Source of the DNA: Apricaphanius iberus
Taxonomy: Eukaryota; Chordata; Actinopteri; Cyprinodontiformes; Aphaniidae
Reading direction: 5' to 3'
Length of the DNA stretch: 64,000 nt
Assembly (NCBI GenBank): GCA_028564705.1
Contig: JAPXFQ010002429.1
Coordinates: 1,240,001 to 1,304,000 of the forward strand
In this document: positions 36,847 to 48,295 of the stretch, one piece after another
Position numbering within the stretch: position 1 is the first letter of the stretch
How the letters are laid out: each line of letters opens with the position of its first letter
The notes under the pieces: model-generated
The model's database searches: none
What the model was told of the DNA's origin: nothing
The model's input: the letters and a program-made list of their open reading frames with translations, nothing else
Position numbers and translations under genes: made by a program

Positions 36847-39800
36847 ACCCTAGGTCCTTCACTTGTTACGTGCTTCCACATTTTACAACAGAACACCACT
36901 GGTTTGAGAATTTCTCCGCTTAATCATTTCAGAGAAAAAGAATGAGCCGGCTGTTACCACTTCAGCTTTAGGACAAACCACCAGAGTCCCAAAAAAAACA
37001 AAAAAAACAGCATTTGAAGTCACGGAAAACAAAAGACGATTCCACCATAATACATCTCGAAAATTGTGGCTGGTGTTTTGTGCTCTATCGTTTGCTGTGG
37101 CAATGTTCGTTTATATCCCCATATCAGGGGATGTGGCCTAGGGATGATAGCCCAAGGGAGGGGTGAGAGTTTGTGACTGTTTATGTTGAAAAACTAGCTT
37201 GATTTGGTATAGCAGCTTTAAGAAAACATTCTGTTTGTTAACCCACCAACTGAGAGCTTTTTTAAGTTGTTGGGGGAGGGGGTTGGCCAAGGACATCCTG
37301 GATTTCTACTGTCACTGCACCTACAATCCCAGTGAGAAATATTAAACACATATTTATAAAACCTTTTTAAGCATTTTTGGGTATTGTAGTTTTCCGCAAA
37401 CAATGACAAAAATGTGTCAATTCCTCATGAACCCAATTTCTTTTAATGCCTTATCTCAGGAACTGAATGTATACCAAAATTTCTTGTAGGAAATGTTTTA
37501 CTTGCAGTTACCTCCTTCTTGTTAGGTTCTGGTGATGATAAAGAAATTATTTAAGTAGTAACCTATACAAGTGCAAACACAGTGCTGGATATCCAGTCTT
37601 GCTTTCTTAGTTTCCCCAAGGGAGAGTTGAAGAGAAATGTGAGCGACCTGTTTACCCTTCTCTCAAATAACATGAAGATGAATTCCTTATTTATTATTGT
37701 TTATATGATAACACCAGGCAAAGTAACCAGGCAAAAACTGCTGACAAGATATCTTGCTTTCACACCATGGCGGGTTCATATTGGAGACAACTATTTCCTC
37801 CTAGGCCTTATGGAGCCATATGCGGAAACAAGTGATATTGTTTGGGTGCATTTTTGTGCATGTGCCCCATTTATTAACATTTGATGTATTTACAGTAGAA
37901 AACTAGGAGTGCTGACTTAATCAGATTTAGATGTCACATGTATACACTCAACAATACAATGTTGTCTTTTTCACAAAAAAGTGCATACTCCTGGCTTTAT
38001 GCAATAAAAATACGCATCAACATGATTTATTGTCGAAGATCTCGTTTATCGTAGAGTTGAAGCAAAAAATATTGCTGGCTCTGTAAAAAGATATATTTGC
38101 TCTGCTGAATATAAGATTTAAAGTGGTGATATTTCTTAGTCTCTCAAGTTTTAAGTCCCCTCTCTACTATGTTGCTTTCATTGGAACACTGGCCTTGACT
38201 TTGATTTCTTAAAATATACACAGTCTACATTGTCCAAATTGGGTTATAAAGCAATCACTAGCATTTAGGGCTGATATCCACGTGTCTATACTGTATCTGG
38301 ACTGGCTTGTGAGGAATTGCTGGTCGTATAATCATGACAATTTCATTTTGGTTTCAGAAAATTGGAAAGCTTACAAAAACCAGAATTAGCAAACAGGACA
38401 TGAAACTAGGCCCATGTAACGGCAAATAACGGACATAACAATGAGAGAAGACCAAACAAAACTCCTGTGCTTATATATACTGAGGCAGAGGTGGAAATGA
38501 TAAAGCAACCAGACTGACGTATCAAAGGCAAATGGAATAGCTGAAGGAGAAAGCAGCGACAGGAGAATTAGGTGAAAGGAAATAGATGTAAAGGGAAGCA
38601 AATCGACAGGCTAAGAGAAGGTAAATGGTCAACGTGGAGAGCTGAACTGAGACTCAGACAAACTGCCAAACAAGGGAAATAACAATACTTTTATAATGGA
38701 ACCAAATCCAGCAAGCACAGACCAAAACTAACAAACAAATAGAGCATAATCAGCTATTATGGCAAACTCTAAACTAATACAGACAACAAGGAAAGGATCA
38801 AAACAGACACACACATGAAAGCCAAACTCTAACACATTAGGAAATAAGGAAAAAAATTATAATATTTCTGTAGTTGCTGTTTAAGTTAATTCCCTTAAGT
38901 TTAGGTATAATAATATAATATTTTTTATTATCTCCTCAAATGTAAAACCAACATAGATGACCCGATCTGTAAACAAAATGTACACATTTTCTGCCACATG
39001 CTTATAGTTTTCAAATTGTTTGGGAACTATCTTTCTGTAGTTGATATGACATCTGTTGTGAATCGGCACCATACATACTGAAATTTAGTTGAATAGTTTT
39101 GGATATTGTTATCTGTTGCCTTTGTTACCAATAATGTGTTTAGTAAATATGTAAAATGTGGCATCTATTTTCAGCAGAATTGGTGAAATCTTTCTAACAG
39201 TACAACTTTAACAAATTGCCCTTCCTGATGAATTATTACCTAATAATACATGTTCTTTTTTATTTCAGTGTTGTTTCTTGGACTCACAGTGATGGATTTC
39301 GTTAAAACACAAACCTAAGATATACTGACAATATGGACCCTGCTTCAAGTAAATGCTTCTGTTTAAACCTTTTTTCTTTCTTACTTTTTGCATAGCTAAT
39401 TCTAGTGTAATTGTAGAAAATGACCAAACAAAATTAGGAGCAGCTGAAAAGTTTTGAGCCAATTTACATATTAAATTTATCATACAATATTTCAGTATAT
39501 AAGCTATAGTATTCAAGTAGGTCAGAAAAATTTTCATTTGTTAAAATTTTTTTTATTAATTCAATGTTTCCCTGATCTCTTTACAAAACCTCTGACTTCA
39601 TTAGGAAATAATATGTTCTTCATAAGACACTTAGATGTTTTCTATTGTTTTTTTTCCTAGATCTGAAATAAGTAAGTAAATAAAAGACCAAATTGATCAC
39701 ATATAGTAAAATAACTGACCATTTGCCTTACACTCAAATCAAAAATAGTTGTTTTAATGATATTTAGACTTAATGCATGTTTAATTCATTTGGTGGTTGT

Positions 39801-40481
39801 ACATGCTTCAGTTTAAACAGCTTTAACAAACTGAATAAATAATTAGATCTCACAGATCACTTAAATTCGAAAACGTCTGTGCTGTTTTTATTGTTTCTGT
39901 TTTTTGTGACTTTCAAGATTACACTTAGGTGTCAGAGGTGTAATGGAGATGTCACATTAACCTCAACATGTGTTTTTTAGGCATGCGTTTATCATCAGGA
40001 GAAGATGTAGCACATACCACTAGCCTTCCCCTTTACTTGAGGTCAGCACTGTGACAAAGTACGAAAAATGGGAGCATATGCAATTGTGACTTTGTGAGGA
40101 ATGAACAAAAAAAAATATCCAGGTGTAAAGATCCATACCAATGGTGGTTGGTCCATGCATCGATGAGCTGAGTTCAGCAGGTTTGGGAGTTCGAAGTTGT
40201 ACATTTTAACCTCTAACTCACATACAAGCTCACGAGCCATGAATACCAAGAGGTTTCTGCTGTGGAACAATATATTACAGACCTCCTTAGAATGCAGACA
40301 GATATTTTTTTACTGGATTTATAGTGTAGAATTAACCTTTAATGATACCTATTATACACTCAGAAATATAGTTCATTTATTTATTGAGTGGTGAGGGGAT
40401 TGGTATTGAGAATTCCCATATCCTCTAATTAGCCATTGACCTCAAATAAATAACCCATTCTTTACAGCTGAAATATATATA
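36847..40481. other. Intronic DNA, no recognised gene
   Basis: AT-rich sequence with short frames only; nothing else is supportable. Confidence 0.4.
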
Positions 40482-40483
40482 TA

Positions 40484-40559
40484 CAGGTGCTGGCCAGTAA
40501 ATTAGAATATCATCAAAAAGTTGAATTATTTCAGTAATTCCGTTCAAAACGTGAAACTT
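40484..40559 (+). repeat. Left terminal inverted repeat of the DD34E Tc1
   Basis: This 76-bp repeat pairs with 42018-42093 in inverse orientation with five mismatches. Confidence 0.9.
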
Positions 40560-40800
40560 CTATACTGTATACTTTCCTTCCACACATAGTGATATATTTC
40601 AAGTGTTTAGTAATTTTCATTTTTATTCTTACAACTGACAGCTAATGAAAACACCAAATTCAGTATCTCAGAAAATTAGAATATTTGGAAAAGGCTCAAT
40701 ATAGAAGACACTTGGTGCCACTCTAATCAGCTGATTAACTCAAAACACCTGCAAAGGCCTTTAAAAGGTCCCTCAGTCTTGTTCTGAAGGCTCCACAATC

Positions 40801-41805
40801 ATGGGGAAGACTTCTGACTTAACAGCTGTCCAAAAGACGACCATTGACACCTTGTACAAGGAGGGCAAGACACAAAAGGTGATTGCTAAAGAAGCTGGCT
40901 GTTCGCAGAGCTCTGTGTCCAAGCACATTAACAGACAGGCGAAGGGACGGAAAAAATGTGGTAGAAAAAAGTGTACAAGCTCTAGGGATAACCGCACCCT
41001 GCAGAGAATTGTGACGACAAACCCATTCAAAAATGTGGGGGAGATCCACAAAGAGTGGACTGCAGCTGGAGTCAGCGCTTCAAGAACCACCACGAAGAGA
41101 CTCATGAAAGACATGGGATTCAGCTGTCGCATTCCGTGTGTCAAGCCACTCTTGAACAAGAAACAGCGTAAGAAGCGTCTCGCCTGGGCCAAGGACAAAA
41201 AGGACTGGACTGCTGCTGAGTGGTCCAAAGTTATGTTTTCTGATGAAAGCAATTTTTGCATTTCCTTTGGAAATCAAGGACCCAGAGTCTGGAGGAAGAG
41301 CGGAGAAGCACAGAATCCACGTTGCATGAGGTCCAGTGCAAAGTTTCCACCATCAGTGATGGTGTGGGGTGCCATGTCATCTGCCGGTGTTTGCCCACTC
41401 TGTTTCCTGAGGTCCAAGGTCAATGCAGCCGTCTATCAGGAAGTTTTAGAGCACTTCCTGCTTCCTGCTGCTGACCAACTTTATGGGGATTCAGACTTCA
41501 CTTTTCAACAGGACTTGGCACCTGCACACAGTGCCAAAACCACCAGTACCTGGTTCAAGGACCATGGTATCCCTGTCCTTGATTGGCCAGCAAACTCGCC
41601 TGACCTTAACCCCATAGAAAATCTATGCGGTATTGTGAAGCGGAAGATGCAATACGCTAGACCCAACAATGCAGAGGAGCTGAAGACGACTATCAGAGCA
41701 ACCTGGGCTCTCATAACACCTGAGCAGTGCCACAGACTGATCGAGTCCATGCAAGGCCGCATTACTGCAGTGATGGAGGCAAAAGGAGCCCCGACTAAGT
41801 ATTGA
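40801..41805 (+). CDS. Tc1/mariner transposase, DD34E type, open reading frame intact
   Basis: This is a 334-residue Tc1-family transposase. Residues 1-110 are the paired-like helix-turn-helix region (QKVIAKEAGCSQSSVSKHI at about 25-43) with a basic linker KGRKKCGRKKC. The catalytic residues are D148 (MFSDESNF), D238 (FQQDLAPAHS) and E273 (SPDLNPIEN), with exactly 34 residues between D238 and E273. Family members usually have ENLWG after the Glu; here residue 276 is Cys instead of Trp, a single-base change that may impair function. There are no stops or frameshifts. The ORF lies centrally between 76-bp inverted repeats, and its ATG follows a leader with GC-richer sequence than the surrounding intron. 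Confidence 0.95.
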   Translation: MGKTSDLTAVQKTTIDTLYKEGKTQKVIAKEAGCSQSSVSKHINRQAKGRKKCGRKKCTSSRDNRTLQRIVTTNPFKNVGEIHKEWTAAGVSASRTTTKRLMKDMGFSCRIPCVKPLLNKKQRKKRLAWAKDKKDWTAAEWSKVMFSDESNFCISFGNQGPRVWRKSGEAQNPRCMRSSAKFPPSVMVWGAMSSAGVCPLCFLRSKVNAAVYQEVLEHFLLPAADQLYGDSDFTFQQDLAPAHSAKTTSTWFKDHGIPVLDWPANSPDLNPIENLCGIVKRKMQYARPNNAEELKTTIRATWALITPEQCHRLIESMQGRITAVMEAKGAPTKY

Positions 41806-42017
41806 GTGCTATACATGCACATTCTTTTCATGTTCATTCTTTTCAGTTGGCCAAAATTTAAAAAAAAACTTTTTTTTTCATTGGCCTTTAAAATATTCTA
41901 ATTTTTTGAGATACCAAATTTGGAGTTCTCATTAGTTGTCACTTATAAATATCAAAATTAAAAGAAATAAACATTTGAAATACATTGGTCTGTGTGCATT
42001 GCATGAATATAATGTAC

Positions 42018-42093
42018 AAGTTTCACGTTTTGAATGGAATTATTCAAATAATTCAACTTTTTGATGCTATTCTAATTTACTGGCCATCACCTG
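42018..42093 (-). repeat. Right terminal inverted repeat of the DD34E Tc1
   Basis: This is the reverse-complement partner of 40484-40559; it ends ATCACCTG and is followed by TA. Confidence 0.9.
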
Positions 42094-42095
42094 TA

Positions 42096-42850
42096 TATAT
42101 ATTCAAAGGACCAAGTTTTAATAGAAGTTACAACTGTTTAAACTGAAGAAAAATGGACAAAATATTACTTTAAATATTGTCAAAAAGAGATTACTTGAAG
42201 GTTACTTTTCAGTTATAATTTTGCTAACTTTAGCCCTATTAGAAGATTTCATGACATTTTGTTATATTTCAACTTTTGAAATTCAAAAACTTAAGCTTTG
42301 AAATTCAATAATGTTGGCTTTGAAATTCAGAAATCCAAAGTGTATGTGTGGGTAACCTCTGTCCAACAACAGTATACTTAAATTTGGCTTTTTCTACTTT
42401 TCTTAATGGCAAGGCCTAACCATTATGCATGCATTCAAATGTAATTTTGATGCTTTATTGCATATAGGCTTAATCTACACCACAAATCTTTTTTGGTTGG
42501 CTTTAGATTTAATAGGCTCTCAGCAATTGTAAAAAAATATATATTTGCAATGTATGTCTGTATGCCAATAAAGACATTTGAACGAATAGAAGCAAAAGCT
42601 GTTGGAATCACACAAAAATATGTACATTTCATTGTTTAGGGGCATAGAAAGATATGGCACCATACAAAAAGTAACTCTCTCTAGTATTGGCTTCTAATGT
42701 TTGTTATACAGCAGGATACATAATTATGACCAGCTAAGTGAAGGAGTTTGGGACAACACATACTGAGATAATTTCCTTATTTACTGCAGCACTTTGCAAA
42801 CACTCTCTCTGCACTCATGAAAACTCACTCTCCTCTGGATTTTTGATGTT
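42096..42850. other. Intronic DNA with a short direct repeat
   Basis: A 27-base unit at 42628-42654 recurs at 42891-42917 with one mismatch (core GGGGCATAGAAAGATA), the second copy lying just inside the adjacent TTAA element. Confidence 0.6.
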
Positions 42851-42854
42851 TTAA

Positions 42855-44973
42855 CCTGTTAAACCCGAGGGTCCCCCATTTGGGGTCCATTTCAATGTTT
42901 AGGGGCATAGAAAGATACCGCCTTGAGACAACAGATCATCTGACAGAAAAAATTGTAATAATGCACTTCAAATTAAACAGAAGACAATGCGCTACAAGGC
43001 TATGTAACCTATTTTTACCAACCACAAACACAACTCAGATGCCACATAAATAAGTATTTGTAAACAATCTCGTATAATCATAGTTTCGTCAACCCAGCCG
43101 CCACATTCCGGCCTCTACCGCAGCAAGCCTTTGTGTTAAACGCACAATCAACCCCTCAAATGAAAGCAGAGACTCTACCGATTCCAAAGATACATCTGCC
43201 AAAACGCTTAGCCAAAGCACCGCAGACATACAGTATAATCCAAAGTATACCACAACAAAAAAAATCGCTTTTCAGAATCAAAGTTGAAAATATAGCCTTA
43301 CCTTTGCTGTTTTGCCGTGTAAAAAATATTTCTTTGGAAAATAAACGCTATTTTCTGATAATTCCATCACTTGTGCACCATTTAAAACCTTCCAGGTGTT
43401 TCCTATATAATGTTTGGTTCCTAGGAAGTGTTTGCAGTGAATTCATGGATGAGACTGGCTTTTCCCCAAGGATCTGTTCTCGGCTCCTTGGTTGGCTGAC
43501 TGTATCGTCAATCTTATTCTTATTCTATAGGCTTCTACGATTCCAACGAGGTGTCACTCATGCAAATTGACCAATCAGCTCCGAGTGAAAGTCTTATGCT
43601 GCATTCAGATCGCCCCATGCGTCAGCTGCGGCAAGATTACATGTAAAGTCTATGGTAGAGTACGTCAGAGGTCCGTCAAGGGTTCTGCGTTGCGTTGAGT
43701 ACGTTGGCTCCATCAACAACGCTTGCGTTTCATACGGCAACGTACCAACGCATGCGTCACAGAAGTTCAGCAAGCTGAACTTTTGACGGATCCAACGGAG
43801 TTAACGCAGTGCGGCAACCAATCAGAGCGTCTCACTGTAGTTATGTCACTATACACGTATCTTGAATGAAGCGCGGGCCCAGTGAAAACATTTTCAACCA
43901 ACGCAAGAGGAACAGAGAAATTGTAGTTGGTGTCCTGGGGGGAGATTTAGGCTCTGATGCGGCCGAGGAAGTCGTAAAATTAGGCACGGGACAGACGGAA
44001 GTACCACTGAAAGCGAACCTCATCCATACGCAGCTCCTGGAGCAAATGGTTAAACTCCCCAAACTCAGAACGCATCTGAATAAGGGGCGCTGATGCACCC
44101 GATGTCAACGTTGTCTAGCATTATCTAGCAAATAAAGCCAAGCCACTCTCTCGTTACAATCCACCATAGTGCAGAACGTGCGGCAACAGTGGAAGCCCCG
44201 CCCATGCGTTGTTTTTTCCTCAGAAGCAAGCTATGGAAGCCAAAAAGTACATACGTCAAACTTCATCCGTTGGATGCGTTGCTCGACGTATCCAACGGAT
44301 GCGGTCTGAATGCAGCTTAATGCGTAAAATAAGACTGTCAGTCGGCCAGACCGTCTTATGACACAAGATGGCACAAGACGCACGGATATAACTTTGTTTT
44401 GCTGCTTTCACTGTTTATATCTGATAAAGGTCACCAGAAAGATGCCCAAAAGTGTTTATTTTAGGTCTACTGAACACAATGTGATATTAAAATGAAAAAT
44501 AAAACTTTTACACAACAGAAATAGAAATGGTACTGTTTGTACAAAAATTTGCCAAATGGTGCCAAACTGGACACCTCGCCTGATATCCCTTTACTAAAAC
44601 CTCTCTACTTTTGTCCTGTTTCACATAATCTGTTTCAACTTTTGCAAAAATAAAGTCCAAATGCTGTATTTATATTTTATTGAGTAATCACTGCTATTCA
44701 AGCAATATCCATGGAGTTTTTCAATATAGAACTATGTTTTTTTTTAGGCGGAGCAAAAAAGAAATACATTTCTGCTGTGTTCCATCTTCAGTTTCTCCTA
44801 ACCAGTAACAGATAACATGCATAATGACACATATATCAATTCTACTCAATGTTACCTTTACAATTACACCAAAATGGTTCAAATACTCCTTTTGGTTGCT
44901 GAAATATACACATTTTTCATGGGTAAGCATTTTTCGAGAAATAAGCATCAAAATAAGCCTAGGGTTAAAGGGG
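42855..44973. mobile_element. piggyBac-like TTAA element, non-coding
   Basis: TTAA flanks both ends (42851-42854 and 44974-44977). The left end CCTGTTAAACCCGAGGG and inverse right end CCCCTTTAACCCTAGGC match at 12 of 17. GGGTCCCCCATTTGGGGTCC follows the left end. The last 150 bases are repeated in inverse at 46756-46938. No transposase is found; a Harbinger-like MITE is nested at 43598-44316. Confidence 0.62.
43598..44316. mobile_element. PIF/Harbinger-like MITE nested in the TTAA element
   Basis: The inverted ends are GCTGCATTCAGATCGC and its partner ending GCGGTCTGAATGCAGC, differing by one base. TTA lies at or next to both junctions (43594-43596, 44317-44319). The interior is CpG-rich and contains the near-palindrome AAGTTCAGCAAGCTGAACTT. 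Open frames at 43841-44098 on both strands show no recognised domain. Confidence 0.72.
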
Positions 44974-45062
44974 TTAAACAAAGATAAATAAATTCACAGG
45001 ATGACATATTTTCTTATTAATTTGGTCCTCTGATCCTCCCCTTAAAAAATATGTGATGTTAA

Positions 45063-45566
45063 AGGCACAGCGTGTAATTCTCGGCCAGTAGGGGGCAGTG
45101 TATACCTAAATTATCACAAGCATGCGGCATCTGTGTCTTCGAGTAAGAAACTCAACAACGGAGTTCCAATTAATGCTGTTTTCAAACGCTCAATTCCCTG
45201 AGAATTATCTATTTGCAGCAAAATGACGAGCACATCAGTCTCTCTTTCATCGCTTGGAACTAGCGAAGAGGTAAAAATGTATTTATGGCAAAACTTTTTT
45301 GCATTTTGAGGGGAAAACAATGTTTTAATAGTGGGCGTCTTCCGTACGGTTTGTCCGTCCGGGCTCTTGTAGAAGTAAAGACGTCATTTAATATGGCTTT
45401 CCCCTGAAAAGAGGACCCGCGCCTATGTATTTTAAAACAGATTTTTAAAGTCATATTTTACAATATCGCCACTATTTTGCAATTAATGTGCTTTACGTAA
45501 TTATCATTACATAATATTTTAATTGCTATTTTCAAAGATGTACTGCAAAAACTACACACCGTCACT
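45063..45566. mobile_element. TTAA-flanked MITE, 504 bp
   Basis: TTAA precedes (45059-45062) and follows (45567-45570). The ends AGGCACAGCGTGTAATTC and inverse AGTGACGGTGTGTAGTTT are related. CCAGTAGGGGGCAGTGTA near the left end is a common fish repeat motif. piggyBac or Kolobok origin cannot be decided. Confidence 0.6.
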
Positions 45567-45670
45567 TTAATGTCACACAACGGTTATGTATTATTGGGCT
45601 AAAAGAATGACATCTTACAGTCATTATATTCTTATAGAATCCACAACATTACAACAACAGAGTTCAAAAA

Positions 45671-46310
45671 GAGTAGGCTGAAGGCAAGGCAAGGCAAAGC
45701 AAGGCAAGTTTATTTGTAGAGCACCATTCATACACAAAGCAATTCAAAGTGCTTCACAGTTGCATAAATTAAGAAAACAGATAAACAGAAAAAAATCTCA
45801 TTAAGAAATAATTAATTACAATAAAAAGCGAGTGGGCAGATAAAATACTTTCACTTCTCATACTACAAAAATACTTGTACACAAGCAGACCTGTTAAGCA
45901 GAAGCTTATGTTCACCTACACTGCATTAAATTTGATGAAAACAATTTTACAATTCACAATATTAAAACATTTTTTACAGTAATTTTATTTTTTAATGTAC
46001 CTTTCATGTATTCATTTTTGGGGGTATTACCCTAACTGTCATACTGTGTATACATTTATTTGTACTTTTCCTTTGTATAACAACACAGAGACAGAATAAA
46101 ACCAAGAAGTTTACCTGTCAAATTTCCTTGATACATGTCTTAATAACAGTCATCTTATACTGTCTTTTAAATTGGTGTAGACTTGCAGCACTCTTTAAGT
46201 TCTCATCTAACCGATTCCACAGCTTTACAGCCCTTTGAGAGATACACCGGTTCTTGAGGGTAGTGCAAGCACATGCCACCTTGAAGTTAAGTGTTCGCCT
46301 CAAAACATAA
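45671..46310 (-). mobile_element. L2-like LINE 3' fragment with reverse transcriptase C-terminus
   Basis: On the minus strand, 46303-46118 encodes a C-terminal tail of a non-LTR ORF2: LNFKVACACTTLKNRCISQR, then AVKLWNRLDENLKSAASLHQ and FKRQYK, then a stop. A 3' untranslated region follows down to about 45671 and ends CACTTTGAATTG, ACAAATAAACTTGCC and a CCTTG-type pentamer tail. The 5' part is missing. Confidence 0.8.
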
Positions 46311-46755
46311 AATGAGGAGGAAAAAAAATAGGAGCATTGAAAAAATATAACTAAGTGAAAATGCTAAACTTGACTCTGAAATAATTGAAGAGAAAGATTG
46401 AATGTGGAAAAAAAATTATTAAAACAACTTGCGACCCAATTATCACAGTGACTTTCAGTGTTGCTGTTTTTCTGTTTCAGTCCTCTATCACTGTTTTGGA
46501 ATCCATGGCATGGTTGAGGGGCGGGGCTTTACAGACACAGATGATTCGCATCATTATAGAGGGTGACACTGGTGCTGACTGGGCTACCATTCCTCAAGTT
46601 CTGAAAGATCTAAATCTCAGATAAGTAATCTCGTTCTTTCTCTACTATTCCATTGGAATGAATTGTTCATAGTTTGGTAAGCACTAGCGTTATGAATTTT
46701 AGTTACTGTATTTTTCAATGCCAATATTTTGTTTCAGTTTCATTTAAAGCTTTAA

Positions 46756-46938
46756 CCTCTTAAACCCTAGGCCTATTCTGAAGCCTGTTTCTCGAAAAAT
46801 GCTTACCCATGGAAAAATGATTATATTTCAGCAACCAAAAGGAGTGTTTGAATCATTTTGGCGTAATTTTAAAGGTAACATTCAGTAGAATTGATAGATG
46901 TGTCATTATCTGTATATGATGTGTCATTATCTGTATAT
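46756..46938. repeat. Second copy of the piggyBac-like element end
   Basis: It begins CCTCTTAAACCCTAGGCC after TTAA (46752-46755) and is highly similar, in inverse orientation, to about 44825-44973. It ends in a perfect 21-bp tandem duplication (46897-46917, 46918-46938). Confidence 0.75.
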
Positions 46939-48008
46939 AATACTACTATTACTATTACTATTTCCAATACTACTCATTTCTGTGTCCCTCAATTGGGGGA
47001 CACTATGGTCTAGAGAATCTACCCCATGCTGACACTGCTGAAAACTGAATTTTATTCCCTTGAAACTAACATACATGTTCTCTTCAAACCAGCAGCACAT
47101 CTAAAAGCATGTACTTCAAAGACATGATAGTACTTAATGTTCCTCTATGTCTTTATTTCCTTACCTTTAAATCAGTAAAACATATTAAGGTGCCAACATA
47201 CATGTCAAGTTGAATAATAGTGCAGCTGCAGTTTTAATATTGTAAATTATTTATTTAGAGTGTACATTTAAAAGTAAAACTATTTGTGGCGTTTTAAAAA
47301 GGGAGCAAACTAACAAAAGAAAATGAGTCTGCACACACTTCTGAGACAACACTGAAAACCTCACATCAAAATGTACACTGCTCCTGTTCCTGGCAGCCCA
47401 TCATCCTCTCACTTCCACTTCATCAGACAGTGAGACAGACACCTCTCCAATTCCCTAAGGATTCTATAGGCAGGGGACAGGGGGAGAAGCTGAGCATGGA
47501 TGATGGGATACTGTTTAAACCACACACAGACACTCACAGTATTGCTGCCATCTCTTCCCTCTCACTGTTTTTTTTTTCTTCCTATCTGTCTTCTTCCATG
47601 CATCATTCCCCATCCTCCATGGTCGCCTCCCTGACTCCAATTTCTGTTTTTCACAATTTATTCACTCTGCCATTGTGATCTGACAGATTTGTTTATTTGC
47701 ACAGAGCGCCAAGTCTGTAAGAATAAATGAATAAATGAAAAATAAATTCAGCTGTCACAGCAAAAACCTACCCAGTTTCTTAATTAACCCATAAACGCAA
47801 AGCTCAAGGTAAGACATCACCAAATAAGCTTCTAAACAAACTTCCATTGCAGGCCAAAGAGTAGAAAATAAGACAAAGCACATCTTGCCTTTAGTTTTGT
47901 TACACCAAATACCTGCAAATCAGTGACGCTGGTAAAACGTTACTTAGTAGTGCTTTACTCCGTATATGACCATGTTTTCAGTGACGCATTACTATTTCCA
48001 AAACTGCA
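46939..48008. other. Intronic DNA, no recognised gene
   Basis: GTCCCTCAATTGGGGGACAC near 46983 may be a further piece of the TTAA element. The rest is AT-rich, with a CT-rich stretch at about 47550-47600. Confidence 0.4.
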
Positions 48009-48295
48009 GAGACACTGAACTCTTTTAAATCAAAAATAAAAACTTACCTATTTAGACGTTCTTATGAGTAACTGATACTATTATTGCCAGTACTATTTTC
48101 ACATGTTTTTATACTAACTTGTTTTTAATTAAATGCTAAATGTTGTATTTATTGTTTATTTTATAAGTGTTTATTTATGCTTTCTCTTAGTGATTCTATG
48201 TTTTAATTTTCACATTTTTGTAATCATGTAAAGCCCCTTGAATTGCCTTGTGTTGAAAGTGTGCTATAAATAAAATTGCCTTGCCTTGCCTTCCA
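48009..48295 (+). mobile_element. L2-like LINE 3' fragment, plus strand
   Basis: 48009-48071 reads ETLNSFKSKIKTYLFRRSYE then stop, a non-LTR ORF2 C-terminus. A 3' untranslated region follows, ending CCTTGAATTGCCTTG, GCTATAAATAAAATTGCC and CTTGCC repeats. It has the same tail type as 45671-46310 but the opposite orientation. Confidence 0.78.

Larger units (their letters stand above)
40484..42093 (+). mobile_element. Near-complete Tc1-like transposon, 1.61 kb
   Basis: The left TIR is 40484-40559 and the right TIR is 42018-42093, each starting CAGGTG and TGGCCAGTAAATTAGAATA. By my alignment they differ at 5 of 76 positions. TA target duplications flank them at 40482-40483 and 42094-42095, within short (TA)n runs. 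One ORF fills most of the interior. Length is typical of a full Tc1 element. Confidence 0.95.

Noticed and set aside
43133..43570. 145-codon frame inside the TTAA element, considered as a piggyBac transposase piece
   Set aside because: No Asp triad context or Cys-rich C-terminal motif is visible.
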